Below are positions 13,284 to 23,009 of a stretch of DNA of 64,000 nt, piece by piece. Below the pieces are notes generated by a model that searched no databases, was not told the DNA's origin, and saw only the letters and a list, made by a program, of their open reading frames with translations. Location: contig NZ_CM001398.1 of assembly GCF_000241055.1 (NCBI RefSeq), forward strand, positions 1,719,100-1,783,099. Direction: 5' to 3'. The position numbers and the translations under genes are program-made. Origin of the DNA: Oenococcus kitaharae DSM 17330. Its GTDB lineage: Bacteria > Bacillota > Bacilli > Lactobacillales > Lactobacillaceae. Position 1 is the stretch's first letter. Each line of letters begins with the position of its first letter.

Positions 13284-13307
13284 TGTAAATTACAAATCAC
13301 AATTATA
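13284..13307 (-). promoter_or_regulatory. DHA2 exporter promoter with palindromic operator
   Basis: A perfect TATAAT on the minus strand (13302-13307) lies about 30 bp before the exporter start; the -35 region is poor (TTTTTG). Just downstream is TGTAATTTACA (13284-13294), a palindrome with 5-bp arms. Its position between the start site and the ribosome binding site suits repressor binding. No regulator gene is adjacent. Confidence 0.5.
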
Positions 13308-13335
13308 CTCGTTCCCGGCTCGGACAAAAAACTCA

Positions 13336-15183
13336 TTAATCGCCGGAAGCAAATTGTGCGTTAAAGAGATCCGCATAAAATCCCTTAGCATCAAGCAGTT
13401 GCTGATGCGTACCAGTCTCAACGATTGAACCATGATTCATCACGACGATGTTATCCGCCTGCTGAATCGTGGATAGACGATGGGCAACAACAAAACTGGT
13501 ACGTGAACGCTGAAGTTTAGCCATGGCGTTTTGAATCAAAAGTTCGGTTCGCGTATCCACCGAGCTAGTTGCCTCATCCAGGATTAAAATCTCAGGATCA
13601 GAGAGGAAGGCTCGTGCAATCGTTAACAGCTGGCGTTGGCCTTGAGAAATATTTGAGGCTGCCTCATTTAACTGAGTTTGATAACCCTGAGGCAGCTGCT
13701 GGATGAAAGTATCTGCATAAGCTTCCTTTGCCGCTGCAATCACCTGATCTTTTGTAGCCCACTCATTGCCATACTTAATGTTTTCGAAAACAGAGCCCGT
13801 AAATAACCAAGTTTCTTGCAGAACCATTGCGAAATGCGAACGCAATTCAGGGCGTGTCATCTGCCTGATATCCCTGCCCCGATACTGAATCACGCCAGCA
13901 TCAACATCATAAAAGCGTTCTAACAAATTGATAACAGTCGTTTTACCAGCGCCCGTCGGGCCCACGATAGCAATCGTTTGGCCCGCATGAACATCTAAAG
14001 AATAATTTCGAATCAAAGGCGCGTGACTATCATAACTAAATGCCACATGATGAAAACTAATTAAAGGCAGTGATGACTCTCTAGGAAAGGTGGAGGCCGC
14101 CGAAATTTCTTTAGGCATTTCTTCAGCATCTAGGACCTGAAAAATCCGTTCGGCACTTGCAATCGTCGATTGAATCGTGTTGCTAAGATTAGCAATTTGG
14201 GTGACAGGCTGGGAAAACTGATTTGTATACTGCAAAAATGCCTGAATATCTCCGAGTGGCAGCTGGCCGTTAGCAACTTGAATCCCGCCGAAAACAGCAA
14301 TTACCAAGTAATCTAAATTATTTAGAAACTGCATAGCCGGAAAAATCAGAACAGAAATGAATTGTGCTTTCCAAGCGGCGTGGTAATATCGCCTGCTCTG
14401 CTCTTCAAACTTGTCAGTGACAGCTTGTTCACGATCAAAAGTTTTAATAATTAAATGACCAGAAAAAGTTTCTTCCACCTGGCCGTTCATCGAACCAAGA
14501 ACCTCCTGCTGTCTACTAAACAGTTTCTGAGCGTGTGGTGCAATCCAGCGTACAAGAAGAATGCTGATTGGAATCGTCGTAAAAGCCAGCAATGACAGAA
14601 TCCAGCTAATCGACAGCATAAAAATAATCACGGCAACAAATGTGATCGATGAGACCGCAATTTGAATTAAAGCCTGCTGCAAAGTCCCAGAAATGTTATC
14701 CATGTCATTAACAACGCGGCTCATCATATCGCCATTTTGGTGCTGATCGTAATAACTCACGGGAAGGCGGGCCATCTTGGCTTTAAATTCTGCACGTAGA
14801 CGAAAAACGGTACGTTGTGATATATGAGTCATTATCACTTGCTGCAAAAAACTCATCAGAGCAGACAGAACATATAAAACAGATGCAAGCACTAGAATTG
14901 AAATAATTGCATGATAATCAATCCGGTAACGTCCCGACTGCAAGCCGGCACGAACACCACGATAGATGATCGTCGTAGCTTCGCCTAAAATTTTCGGTAC
15001 GCTGACAGATAACAGCACCGAAATAATTGCCAAGGCAATCGAAAAGATGACACCGAAGCAATTTTTCCCCAAATATCTGAATAATCTAAAGGTTGTCCCC
15101 CAAAAATTATGAGCGTGTTCGGCAATCCGTGCCATTGGTCTTGGCCCGCTGCCGCCTCGCATTCTCGAAGCCGGATTACGCAT
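13336..15183 (-). CDS. ABC multidrug exporter half, catalytic subunit
   Basis: A 615-aa fusion of a six-helix export domain and an ATPase domain, the second half of a heterodimeric exporter of the LmrCD/BmrCD type. Walker A is GPTGAGKTT, the signature is ISQGQRQ, and Walker B is followed by the catalytic Glu (LILDEATSS), so this half holds the consensus glutamate. I chose the ATG at 15183, which overlaps the stop of the upstream half and has GGAG 6 bases before it. A longer frame to 15246 would overlap that gene by 71 bp. The N-terminal 25 residues are rich in Arg. Substrate unknown. Confidence 0.9.
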   Translation of the reverse strand: MRNPASRMRGGSGPRPMARIAEHAHNFWGTTFRLFRYLGKNCFGVIFSIALAIISVLLSVSVPKILGEATTIIYRGVRAGLQSGRYRIDYHAIISILVLASVLYVLSALMSFLQQVIMTHISQRTVFRLRAEFKAKMARLPVSYYDQHQNGDMMSRVVNDMDNISGTLQQALIQIAVSSITFVAVIIFMLSISWILSLLAFTTIPISILLVRWIAPHAQKLFSRQQEVLGSMNGQVEETFSGHLIIKTFDREQAVTDKFEEQSRRYYHAAWKAQFISVLIFPAMQFLNNLDYLVIAVFGGIQVANGQLPLGDIQAFLQYTNQFSQPVTQIANLSNTIQSTIASAERIFQVLDAEEMPKEISAASTFPRESSLPLISFHHVAFSYDSHAPLIRNYSLDVHAGQTIAIVGPTGAGKTTVINLLERFYDVDAGVIQYRGRDIRQMTRPELRSHFAMVLQETWLFTGSVFENIKYGNEWATKDQVIAAAKEAYADTFIQQLPQGYQTQLNEAASNISQGQRQLLTIARAFLSDPEILILDEATSSVDTRTELLIQNAMAKLQRSRTSFVVAHRLSTIQQADNIVVMNHGSIVETGTHQQLLDAKGFYADLFNAQFASGD

Positions 15184-16927
15184 GTTCGTCTCCGGATAAC
15201 GCAGCAGCTGCGTCAACCCGATGCAGCTGAGAATTAACGATCTCACGATAGACAGTACTAGTTTTTAACAATTCGGTATGCGTTCCAAAGGCTGAAATCC
15301 TACCTTGCTCTAATAAGAGAATCCTGTCTGCATCAGCAATCGTTGAAATACGCTGTGCCACAATAATTTTAATTGCCCGATTGATCTTGCTGTCTTTATG
15401 CAGTGCTGCCCTGAGTAATGCATCGGTCTTAAAATCCAGAGCAGAAAATGTATCATCAAAAATGTAGACATCCGCATCTTTCAAAATAGCCCTTGCAATC
15501 GACAGGCGTTGTACTTGGCCTCCTGAAAAGTTCTGGCCATTCTGCTCAACAGGTGCATCCAGTCCGCCTTGTTTTTTGACAAAGGCGTCAGCCTGAGCAG
15601 TGTGAAGCGCCTGCCACATCTCTTCTTCACTGGCTTTTGGATTGCCATAATGCAGATTGCTGCGAATAGTGCCTTGGAATAAAAAAGATTTCTGACTAGC
15701 AAAGGCAATTTTTTCATGCAAATCACTTTGGCGGAATTGGCGAATATCAATGTCGTTGATTGATACACTACCCTTTGTCGGATCGAATAATCTGGGAATT
15801 AAATTAATTAAACTACTTTTCCCAGATCCTGTACCACCGATAATTGCTAGTGTTTGTCCACGCCCAACTTGCAGATTAATATCCTTTAATACCCTCGCGG
15901 CTGAATGCGAGAAGGCAAAATCAACATGTGCAAAACGAATACTTGTAATATTCGGCACGGTTTGAGCGTTATTTGAATCAAGAATGGTATCAGAAATAGC
16001 CAGAACTTCCTGAATGCGCTGGGCGGATGCCTGAGCTCTGGGTACAATAACAAAAATCATCGACAACTGCATAAATGCAAACAGCATCTGTGTGGCATAA
16101 GTAATAAAAGATAACAAGTTTCCAATCGGCATCTGGCTGCCGGCAATCAGATGTGCACCGAACCAAACAATGGCAATATTCGAAGCGCTGATAATAAAAG
16201 TCATGGTTGGACTCATCAGGCTCGTTGTCACATAGGCATTAATCGCATTATCAGTCAAATTCCCATTAGCTCGAGCAAAGCGTCTTTGTTCAAAGGCATC
16301 CTGATTAAAAGCGCGTATCACCCGAACACCGGTCAGCCCTTCTCGGAACACAAGATTAATGCGATCAGTTAACCCTTGTATCTTTCTAAAAAGCGGCACA
16401 GACTTTCTCATAATCAGTAAAACGACAATCGCCAAAATCGGGATGGCAGCTACAAAGACGAGCATTAATTGAGGACTTTGAAAATAGGCCATCAGGCTCG
16501 CACCAGCCAACATCATCGGTGCCCTCACCATCATCCGAAGCATCGAGTAGGTCACATTCTGCATCTGGACAACATCGTTCGTTGTTCTAGTAATCAAAGA
16601 GGCTTCACCAATCTTAGTGAAATCGGCCGTTGCCATTGCCGTAATTTTGGCAAACAAAAAATGCCGCAGTTTAACACCCAATTTCTGTGACGACGTCGCA
16701 GCTATCAGCTGGTTACATACAGCACCGATAATGCCTAACAAACTCACGGCTAGCATAATCAAGCCCGTGTGCCAGATATACGGAATGTTTTTCCTCACAA
16801 CACCGATATTGACAATATCGGCAGTAATTGAAGGCAGAATCAAATCCGCCGCTACTTGAAAAAACAGGCAAAAAAAGGCGAAAGAGACAAGCAATTTATT
16901 GAGATTTTTAAAGGCAAGTTTGAACAT
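15176..16927 (-). CDS. ABC multidrug exporter half, degenerate-site subunit
   Basis: A 583-aa transmembrane plus ATPase fusion and partner of the next gene. Walker A (GGTGSGKSS) and signature (FSGGQ) are intact, but the residue after Walker B is Asp instead of Glu (YIFDDTFSALD). This is the hallmark of the degenerate nucleotide site in heterodimers such as LmrC or BmrC. Together the two proteins would expel hydrophobic drugs at the expense of ATP. It overlaps the downstream gene by 8 bp. Its ribosome binding site is weak, and a TATACT sits about 30 bp upstream without a clear -35. Confidence 0.9.
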   Translation of the reverse strand: MFKLAFKNLNKLLVSFAFFCLFFQVAADLILPSITADIVNIGVVRKNIPYIWHTGLIMLAVSLLGIIGAVCNQLIAATSSQKLGVKLRHFLFAKITAMATADFTKIGEASLITRTTNDVVQMQNVTYSMLRMMVRAPMMLAGASLMAYFQSPQLMLVFVAAIPILAIVVLLIMRKSVPLFRKIQGLTDRINLVFREGLTGVRVIRAFNQDAFEQRRFARANGNLTDNAINAYVTTSLMSPTMTFIISASNIAIVWFGAHLIAGSQMPIGNLLSFITYATQMLFAFMQLSMIFVIVPRAQASAQRIQEVLAISDTILDSNNAQTVPNITSIRFAHVDFAFSHSAARVLKDINLQVGRGQTLAIIGGTGSGKSSLINLIPRLFDPTKGSVSINDIDIRQFRQSDLHEKIAFASQKSFLFQGTIRSNLHYGNPKASEEEMWQALHTAQADAFVKKQGGLDAPVEQNGQNFSGGQVQRLSIARAILKDADVYIFDDTFSALDFKTDALLRAALHKDSKINRAIKIIVAQRISTIADADRILLLEQGRISAFGTHTELLKTSTVYREIVNSQLHRVDAAAALSGDEHA

Positions 16928-16967
16928 GTACTTTAAAATCTATCTTACGCTTATTTGCAGTATACAA

Positions 16968-17633
16968 TTACATGGAAAGATAGATGGCAAAATACATGGC
17001 AGCTGTACCTAAGAGCACAAATAAATGCCACCAAACATGATTCCACCAGATTTTAGTATTCAAATAGAAAAAAGTACCTGCTGAATAAGCAATTCCACCA
17101 AAAAATAACAGCCAAAGCGAATATACTGGTACGCTGTGATGAATGATTGGGAACATCACGGCAATTAACCAACCCATAGCTAAATAAATCAAAACAGTGA
17201 TCCAGCGATAGCGCCCAATAAACAAGAAATCATAAACGATACCAGCAAGTGCCAAAATGAGATTGGCAACCCAAATCCAAATCGCAACGGGATCCTTGAT
17301 AAAGACCCAGCAAAAGGGCGTGTAGGTGGCTAGAATGATCAAAAAAATACCCAGATGATCAAAATGTTGAAAGACCCAAGCGGCTCTTGTGAAAATTAGT
17401 GCATGAAACAAAGTAGAATTGAGCAGAAAAATGATCAAACAGACAGCATAGATAATGAATGCCGTTAAGGCAACAGCCGACGTGTAGCCCTTGTCGATGA
17501 CTTTGATGAAAAGAAATATAATTCCGACAATCGCGGCTATTAAACCTAAACCGTGTGTAATCGAATTAAAGATCTCTTCAACCAAACCAAATGTTTTAAC
17601 GCGGTGTTTGAAATTGTTTTTTGTAGTCTGCAT
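16968..17633 (-). CDS. hemolysin III / TrhA family membrane protein
   Basis: A 221-aa protein with seven predicted membrane helices. The family landmarks are present: Glu and Asn then THG near the N-terminus (EEIFNSITHG), STLFH in the third helix, and paired His residues near the C-terminus (NHVWWH). Together these form the presumed metal site of the PAQR/hemolysin III superfamily. The family is linked to membrane-fluidity homeostasis, and true hemolysis is doubtful. No clear ribosome binding site precedes the ATG and no convincing promoter was found behind the recA terminator, so its expression source is unclear. Confidence 0.88.
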   Translation of the reverse strand: MQTTKNNFKHRVKTFGLVEEIFNSITHGLGLIAAIVGIIFLFIKVIDKGYTSAVALTAFIIYAVCLIIFLLNSTLFHALIFTRAAWVFQHFDHLGIFLIILATYTPFCWVFIKDPVAIWIWVANLILALAGIVYDFLFIGRYRWITVLIYLAMGWLIAVMFPIIHHSVPVYSLWLLFFGGIAYSAGTFFYLNTKIWWNHVWWHLFVLLGTAAMYFAIYLSM

Positions 17634-17652
17634 TGGTTCAAGTTTACTCTAT

Positions 17653-17681
17653 AAAAAAATCCGACAACATCGGATTTTTAA
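17653..17681 (-). terminator. recA terminator
   Basis: Just after the recA stop the minus strand forms AAATCCGA / TCGGATTT with a short loop, then TTTTTTT. It is a compact intrinsic terminator. Confidence 0.85.
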
Positions 17682-17684
17682 AAA

Positions 17685-18815
17685 TTAATAAATATCATCA
17701 TCAGTCAATGCATCGTCAGATTCACTGGCCTTTGGATTGTAATTAGGGTCAGCAAAAGGATCGCTGCTGCTATCTTCTATTGGTACAGCCTTGCCAGTAT
17801 CAGTTGTCACTTTTTTTTTGGCGCCAATACCATAAGCATCACGTACCGCCTGAAAGATCGTATCATGTTCTTTTTGATGTTCAGGGTCTTCCAACCAAGC
17901 AATTGCATTAACGCGTCCCTGACCAATTTTTTCACCTTTATAGGCATACCAAGCGCCCGACTTGTCGATAATATCTTTATCAACGGCCAAATCAATTAAT
18001 TCACCTGTCTGACTGATGCCTTTGCCATACATAATATCCACTTCGGCTACTTTGAAAGGTGGTGCAACTTTGTTTTTGACAACCTTGATTTTCGTATTAT
18101 TACCAATAATATTCGTACCGTCTTTAATCTGTGTTGACCGGCGTACCTCTAAACGTACCGTTGAATAAAACTTCAAAGCGCGACCGCCAGGTGTTGTCTC
18201 GGGATTGCCAAACATAACCCCGATTTTTTCACGAATCTGATTGATAAAAATGGCAATTGTGCCTGTTCGGTTCAGAGTACCGGCCAATTTCCTCAAAGCT
18301 TGGCTCATCAAACGCGCTTGCAGGCCCACATGGGCATCTCCCATCTCCCCCTCAATTTCAGCCCTTGGGACAAGAGCTGCAACCGAATCAACGACCAGCA
18401 TATCGATCGCACCTGAATTAACCAAATCATCAGCGATTTCCAAACCTTGCTCGCCTGTATCCGGCTGGCTCAGAAGCAGATCATCGACATTAACACCTAA
18501 AGCAGCTGCATATTTCGCGTCCAGTGCATTTTCAGCATCAATATAAGCAGCCGTGCCGCCCTTTTTTTGAATCTCGGCAACAGCATGAAGCGCGACAGTC
18601 GTCTTGCCAGAAGACTCAGGGCCAAACACCTCGATGATTCTTCCCTTTGGATAACCGCCAACACCTAAAGCAATATCTAATTTTAAAGAACCGGTTGAAA
18701 CCACGTCGACCTTTGTGTGCGCATTTTCGCCTAAACGCATAATCGATCCCTTGCCGAAATCCTTTTCAATTTTTTTTAATGCCGCATTTAATGCGGCCTT
18801 TCTTCCATCAGACAT
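17685..18815 (-). CDS. recA: recombinase A
   Basis: RecA, 376 aa: the ATP-dependent strand-exchange protein and coprotease for the SOS repressor. Walker [10 protein letters not shown] is at residues 65-73, and the loop regions and the core motif [12 protein letters not shown] are intact. The C-terminal tail is acidic (ending [10 protein letters not shown]), as usual. The start ATG follows GGTGAGG. Upstream is a perfect LexA-type box (18858-18871), so it should be damage-inducible if the cell makes a LexA-like repressor. The gene cinA, often between pgsA and recA, is absent here. Confidence 0.98.
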   Translation of the reverse strand: MSDGRKAALNAALKKIEKDFGKGSIMRLGENAHTKVDVVSTGSLKLDIALGVGGYPKGRIIEVFGPESSGKTTVALHAVAEIQKKGGTAAYIDAENALDAKYAAALGVNVDDLLLSQPDTGEQGLEIADDLVNSGAIDMLVVDSVAALVPRAEIEGEMGDAHVGLQARLMSQALRKLAGTLNRTGTIAIFINQIREKIGVMFGNPETTPGGRALKFYSTVRLEVRRSTQIKDGTNIIGNNTKIKVVKNKVAPPFKVAEVDIMYGKGISQTGELIDLAVDKDIIDKSGAWYAYKGEKIGQGRVNAIAWLEDPEHQKEHDTIFQAVRDAYGIGAKKKVTTDTGKAVPIEDSSSDPFADPNYNPKASESDDALTDDDIY

Positions 18816-18857
18816 AAAACCTCACCAATCTATTATGCTACGAAAGTCAAGAAAATG

Positions 18858-18871
18858 CGAACGCTTGTTCG
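18858..18871. promoter_or_regulatory. LexA/DinR-type SOS box before recA
   Basis: CGAACGCTTGTTCG matches the Gram-positive SOS box consensus (CGAAC, four bases, GTTCG) without mismatch. It lies about 45 bp upstream of the recA start and next to a CATAAT -10 on the minus strand. Confidence 0.85.
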
Positions 18872-18931
18872 TATTTAAAAAATACTTAACTTTCTACAGT
18901 GGTTATACGAAACCATGGGCATTTTTTTAAA

Positions 18932-19492
18932 TCACATGCCATCCGAGAATACTGAACGGTTCTGAACGAAATAATCGATCCCTGAATAAATTGTAAAAAT
19001 CACAGCAAGATAAATTAAGATCTGCCCAATCGGAATAGGACTGCCGAAGTTGCTGCAATACAGGAAAATAATGGCAAACATCTGTGTGAATGTTTTGATT
19101 TTGCCAGGCATCTGTGCAGCCATAACCGTACCGTTATTTTCAACAATTAAGGTCCTTAACCCTGTGATGGCTAGTTCGCGGATAACAATAATAGCGGTCA
19201 TCCAAGCCGGAACAGCGCCAAATTGAGTCAGAAAGATCAAAGCGGTCATCACCAGCAGTTTATCAGCCAAAGGATCAGCAAACTTGCCAAAATTAGTCAC
19301 CAAATGACGTGACCTGGCAATTCTGCCATCGAGTAAATCGGTCAACGAAGCCAAGGCGAAAATAACAGCAGCCAGCAGCCAGCCACTTGGCCGGCCGAAT
19401 GTCGTCGACCAATTGATAGGCAGCGATAAGATTAAAATAAATAAAGGAATCATTAAAATTCGAAAGGTTGTTAATTTATTAGGCAAATTCAT
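18932..19492 (-). CDS. pgsA: CDP-diacylglycerol-glycerol-3-phosphate 3-phosphatidyltransferase
   Basis: A 186-aa integral membrane enzyme making phosphatidylglycerol phosphate, the committed step to phosphatidylglycerol and cardiolipin. The CDP-alcohol phosphotransferase signature is complete: DG..AR, eight residues, then G...D...D (DGRIAR to FADPLAD). Length is typical. It overlaps the RodZ-like gene by 4 bp (ATGA), so the two are translationally coupled. Cardiolipin synthase, encoded nearby (23010-24443), uses the downstream product. Confidence 0.95.
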   Translation of the reverse strand: MNLPNKLTTFRILMIPLFILILSLPINWSTTFGRPSGWLLAAVIFALASLTDLLDGRIARSRHLVTNFGKFADPLADKLLVMTALIFLTQFGAVPAWMTAIIVIRELAITGLRTLIVENNGTVMAAQMPGKIKTFTQMFAIIFLYCSNFGSPIPIGQILIYLAVIFTIYSGIDYFVQNRSVFSDGM

Positions 19493-20463
19493 TGCGGTGT
19501 TTTCTCCCGTCTAATAATTATATTCGTAATCAGAATCGATGAGCCAGACATAAACTGCGTATCTTGATTATCAAACAGGATTCTCGTGTTGTATGGATTG
19601 CCTAAATGAATCACAATTTGATTCTGGTCACCACTTAGCGTTGTATCGTGCTCGGCACCTGCTGCAATTGTACTGGCAAACTGACGGACATTATCCACTG
19701 TCACTGTCGTCCATCCGGCATTGGCCGCCTGGATCTGAATCGTATGGTCCGCCGTATCGTAGAAGGTCATGGTCGCCGTGTTATTTTGAAACTGCGGTTT
19801 CGATAAAGGCTGCGTCTGGCTATTGGACGAAGACGAGGCAGATGAACTACTGGACTGCGGCCGGCTGCTGCTAGATTGTGAAATACTCGTTGAACTTGAA
19901 TTAACCGGATTCTGGCTAAATAAACTTGGCCGAATTCTACCAAATGCCAGCCATAAGGCAAAGGCCAGAATAATTAACGCAACAATTAGAAAAATAACGG
20001 GCAGGCGGCTGAGCAGGCGGCGGGTAACTGGTGTGGAGAGATTCATGCCGGCACGCGGAATCCTGTCAGACCCTACTCGAATAGAATTATTAGACAGAGA
20101 ATCATTCGCATCTTTGTCTCGCTCTTCCTGCTTGTTTTCCGAAAAGCCATCAAATAAGTGCGCAGAAACACCTCTGTTCTGGCCGGCTTTAATCTCGCCG
20201 TCATCTTTAGGCTGGCGAGCACGATCTGCAGCTGGCATGGTATCCAAAATTGTATTTGGATCAAGGTCCACTGTATTAGCGTATTGACGTATAAATGCCT
20301 TCACATAAAAAGGGCCAGGCAGCCTATTCACTTGGCCATTTTCGATTGCTTGCAGATAACGAACTTGAATTTTAGTCGACGAGGAGATATCTTCTAAGGT
20401 CAAACCATGCTGTTCACGTGCATCTTGCAGCCGTTTTCCAATTGATTGGTAATCAGTATCCAT
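19489..20463 (-). CDS. RodZ-like helix-turn-helix membrane protein (YmfM family)
   Basis: A 324-aa protein with an N-terminal HTH domain of the RodZ type (residues 5-65, cytoplasmic), a linker, one membrane segment (about 154-175), a Ser-rich stretch (188-215) and a beta-rich outer domain (DUF4115 type, about 225-324). RodZ proteins connect MreB to cell-wall synthesis. The nearby mreBCD genes fit that role, and the Bacillus order ymfF-ymfH-ymfM-pgsA is preserved. It starts with ATG shortly after the upstream peptidase gene. Confidence 0.85.
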   Translation of the reverse strand: MDTDYQSIGKRLQDAREQHGLTLEDISSSTKIQVRYLQAIENGQVNRLPGPFYVKAFIRQYANTVDLDPNTILDTMPAADRARQPKDDGEIKAGQNRGVSAHLFDGFSENKQEERDKDANDSLSNNSIRVGSDRIPRAGMNLSTPVTRRLLSRLPVIFLIVALIILAFALWLAFGRIRPSLFSQNPVNSSSTSISQSSSSRPQSSSSSASSSSNSQTQPLSKPQFQNNTATMTFYDTADHTIQIQAANAGWTTVTVDNVRQFASTIAAGAEHDTTLSGDQNQIVIHLGNPYNTRILFDNQDTQFMSGSSILITNIIIRREKTPQ

Positions 20464-20483
20464 TCATTAAGATTATAACAATC

Positions 20484-21761
20484 TTAATCTAACGGTTCGA
20501 TCGAAAAACGACTAAATGAATTTATATCGTAATATTTTTCAAATAAAGCCACTGCTCGCTTATAAGTGAGGCTTTTGAGATTATCTGTAATTTGAAAAAC
20601 ATTGCTATCCGTATCATATTCATCTAAAACTGTGAAAACGTTGTTTTCCAACTGATCCAAAGACATCGACAGCTCACCAAAAGTAGCTGATTTTTGGACC
20701 TCGAATTCATTTGCTAAACGGCTATCGAAAGATATGCGCTTTAACTGAGACAAAATCTCTTGGAAGGCTTTCTGTTGTTTGCCATGGCCGCTAAAACTAA
20801 TGAACTGATAATTGCGGCCAATTTCTGCTTGTGCCATAAAATCGTCATTCAAAATACCTGCATCGTAATTTTTCATGTACCAGTCAGATGAATCAGAAAA
20901 ATAAAGATCCAGCAGTAAATCACTTGCAAAAGCCAAATCAATAGCTTCATCCCGGCTCGATGGCATGTTTATGCCTTTAATACCGGCTGTAATTAAAGTT
21001 TGAGAAATCGGCATCTTTCTGCTGCCTGACGCAAGGATCGGGATTTGATTATCAAACAAACTCATCGACGTAAACGCTATTTTCGGGCGCGACAATTCCC
21101 TTTGCGTGTCTCTGATTAAAGCCATAGTCGCCTGTGGATCAATGTTTCCTGAAATTTTGAGGTGCAGATTGCTTGGCTGATAAAAGTATTTGTGAAACTG
21201 ATAAAGCATGTCGCTGGTTAATTGGCTGATCGTCGATACTTTGCCGGCAATATCTTGGGCCAAGGGCTGTTGAGCGTATAAATTACCCATCAATCCAAAA
21301 GAAAGTGCCCAATCCGGCATATCCTGGTACATGACCAACTCTTGGCCAATGATCCCCTGCTCCTTGTTAATAGAACTCTGCGTATAATAAGGTTCCTGAA
21401 CAAAATGCAGCAGCAGCCGGATCGATGCGGCAATCTCCTCTGTTCCCTGAAAGTAGTAAACAGTGCGGGATTGGCTCGTATAAGCATTTGAAAATGCACC
21501 ATAGCGGCTAAATATTTGGTCCACATCTCCCTGCTCTTTTTCAAACATCTTGTGTTCAGCAAAATGCGCAATGCCCGAAGGAAAAGTGACCACTTTGCCA
21601 TTTTCATCGACGATTTTCTGGTCAACAGCACCCGCATCAACGAACAATGCGGCAAAAACTGAATGAAAATCTTTCTTAGGCATCAAAGTCACTTTCAAAC
21701 CATCTGTCAGTGTTTCACTGTAAACAGTCTGTTTAAATTGCGAATATTCGTCAATCTTCAT
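20484..21761 (-). CDS. M16 family zinc peptidase (YmfH-like)
   Basis: A 425-aa member of the insulinase-like M16 family with an intact zinc and catalytic motif HFAEH at residues 66-70, so this is the probably active member of the pair. Both M16 domains are recognisable. It overlaps its partner gene upstream by 11 bp. In Bacillus such pairs (YmfF/YmfH) are thought to form a heterodimeric peptidase near the envelope; the substrate is unknown. Confidence 0.9.
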   Translation of the reverse strand: MKIDEYSQFKQTVYSETLTDGLKVTLMPKKDFHSVFAALFVDAGAVDQKIVDENGKVVTFPSGIAHFAEHKMFEKEQGDVDQIFSRYGAFSNAYTSQSRTVYYFQGTEEIAASIRLLLHFVQEPYYTQSSINKEQGIIGQELVMYQDMPDWALSFGLMGNLYAQQPLAQDIAGKVSTISQLTSDMLYQFHKYFYQPSNLHLKISGNIDPQATMALIRDTQRELSRPKIAFTSMSLFDNQIPILASGSRKMPISQTLITAGIKGINMPSSRDEAIDLAFASDLLLDLYFSDSSDWYMKNYDAGILNDDFMAQAEIGRNYQFISFSGHGKQQKAFQEILSQLKRISFDSRLANEFEVQKSATFGELSMSLDQLENNVFTVLDEYDTDSNVFQITDNLKSLTYKRAVALFEKYYDINSFSRFSIEPLD

Positions 21762-23004
21762 TAATCAAAACCGCCTCTGCTTGCTTTACCGACTTTTTTG
21801 CAAAATCTGCTACCTGCTGAGGCGTCACAGATTGGATCACGGCTATAATTTGGCTGCTGGAAAGAGCGTAACCAGTCAAAAAAGCATTGATCGATTTCTC
21901 AATGGCAGTCTCTTCGTAGTCCTCGCCCGCCTGAATAGCTGCAACTAGCTCCTCTTTGATCGTGGTAAACAAATCATTGGAAAAATCCTGCTTTTTAACT
22001 CGTTCCAGCTGCAGATCAATCTCATTTTTAACAAGTTCGACATTATCCTTATCCAATCCTGCCTGAACGGTCATCCAACCATCAACGGCGAAAAAAGTTG
22101 AATTTGCGTAATAAGCCAGATGTAATTTTTCACGGATATTCAAAAAAAGCAAAGATTGACTCGAACCACCAAAAAGGCGGGAAAAAACCATCGCCGTATA
22201 TCTCTGTTGAGTCAGATAATCATAATCCAGAAAATTATAGGCTCGTTCCAGGAGCGCCTGATCACCCTTTTCGTGCAGTTCAGCAAATTGGTCAGGTTTT
22301 ACTGCTTGTGTATAGACTGGGTTGGGAATCGGCCGGCTGTTTTGCGAAACGTTTGGCCAAGAAGCGACCAACTTTTCAACTTCAAGTTCACTCGGGAGGC
22401 CAGCTACTTCCAATGACATTTCATCGTTAGCCAGCATAGCATGGTAAGCCGAAACGACGGTTTCATTTGTTAACTGCCTGATTGACAAAGGACTCCCTTC
22501 GGGTTGAATTCTAAAATCAGGATTGACAAAATATTTTTTGAGAATCAGATCATGGAGCTTATAGCTTTTATTATCAAAATTTGCTAAAAATTCAGAAAGA
22601 AAATTCTGCTTTTCATTTTCAAACAAATGCTCAGGAAATAAGCCATCAACAATCAACGGATTAAAAATCTGGCCGGACAAAAAATTGAAACTTTTTGCCA
22701 ATAATTGCTGGTCTCCCGCAGCTTGCGGGCTGGGTATCTTCAGTGCAAAACGCAGTTTGGAAAGCCGCCCAAAACGACTTGTCGACACAGAAAAATGTGC
22801 GCCGTAAAGTGTATTAAGTTTCTTAGTCAGCAACTGTCGGTTCGGAAAAAAGGCCGAACTATCTTCCAGTATTTGAGCCAGCAACGCACGATTGACTGCC
22901 GTGCCTTTTTCAAAGGGAGCGTAAAATTCCGCAACAATTTTAACTGACTGAAATTTATCAGTCGTTAAGACATTTAAATTGATACCATTGGCTAATTTTT
23001 TCAT
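21751..23004 (-). CDS. M16 family peptidase-like protein (YmfF-like)
   Basis: A 417-aa partner of the next gene, with the M16 fold but no HxxEH motif at the matching place, so it is likely the non-catalytic half. I chose the ATG at 23004 (protein MKKLANGI), just past the stop of cardiolipin synthase. A longer frame starting TTG at 23061 would overlap that gene by 52 bp. Neither choice has a good ribosome binding site, and a GTG at 23013 is a third option. Substrate unknown. Confidence 0.85.
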   Translation of the reverse strand: MKKLANGINLNVLTTDKFQSVKIVAEFYAPFEKGTAVNRALLAQILEDSSAFFPNRQLLTKKLNTLYGAHFSVSTSRFGRLSKLRFALKIPSPQAAGDQQLLAKSFNFLSGQIFNPLIVDGLFPEHLFENEKQNFLSEFLANFDNKSYKLHDLILKKYFVNPDFRIQPEGSPLSIRQLTNETVVSAYHAMLANDEMSLEVAGLPSELEVEKLVASWPNVSQNSRPIPNPVYTQAVKPDQFAELHEKGDQALLERAYNFLDYDYLTQQRYTAMVFSRLFGGSSQSLLFLNIREKLHLAYYANSTFFAVDGWMTVQAGLDKDNVELVKNEIDLQLERVKKQDFSNDLFTTIKEELVAAIQAGEDYEETAIEKSINAFLTGYALSSSQIIAVIQSVTPQQVADFAKKSVKQAEAVLINED

Positions 23005-23009
23005 ATTTT

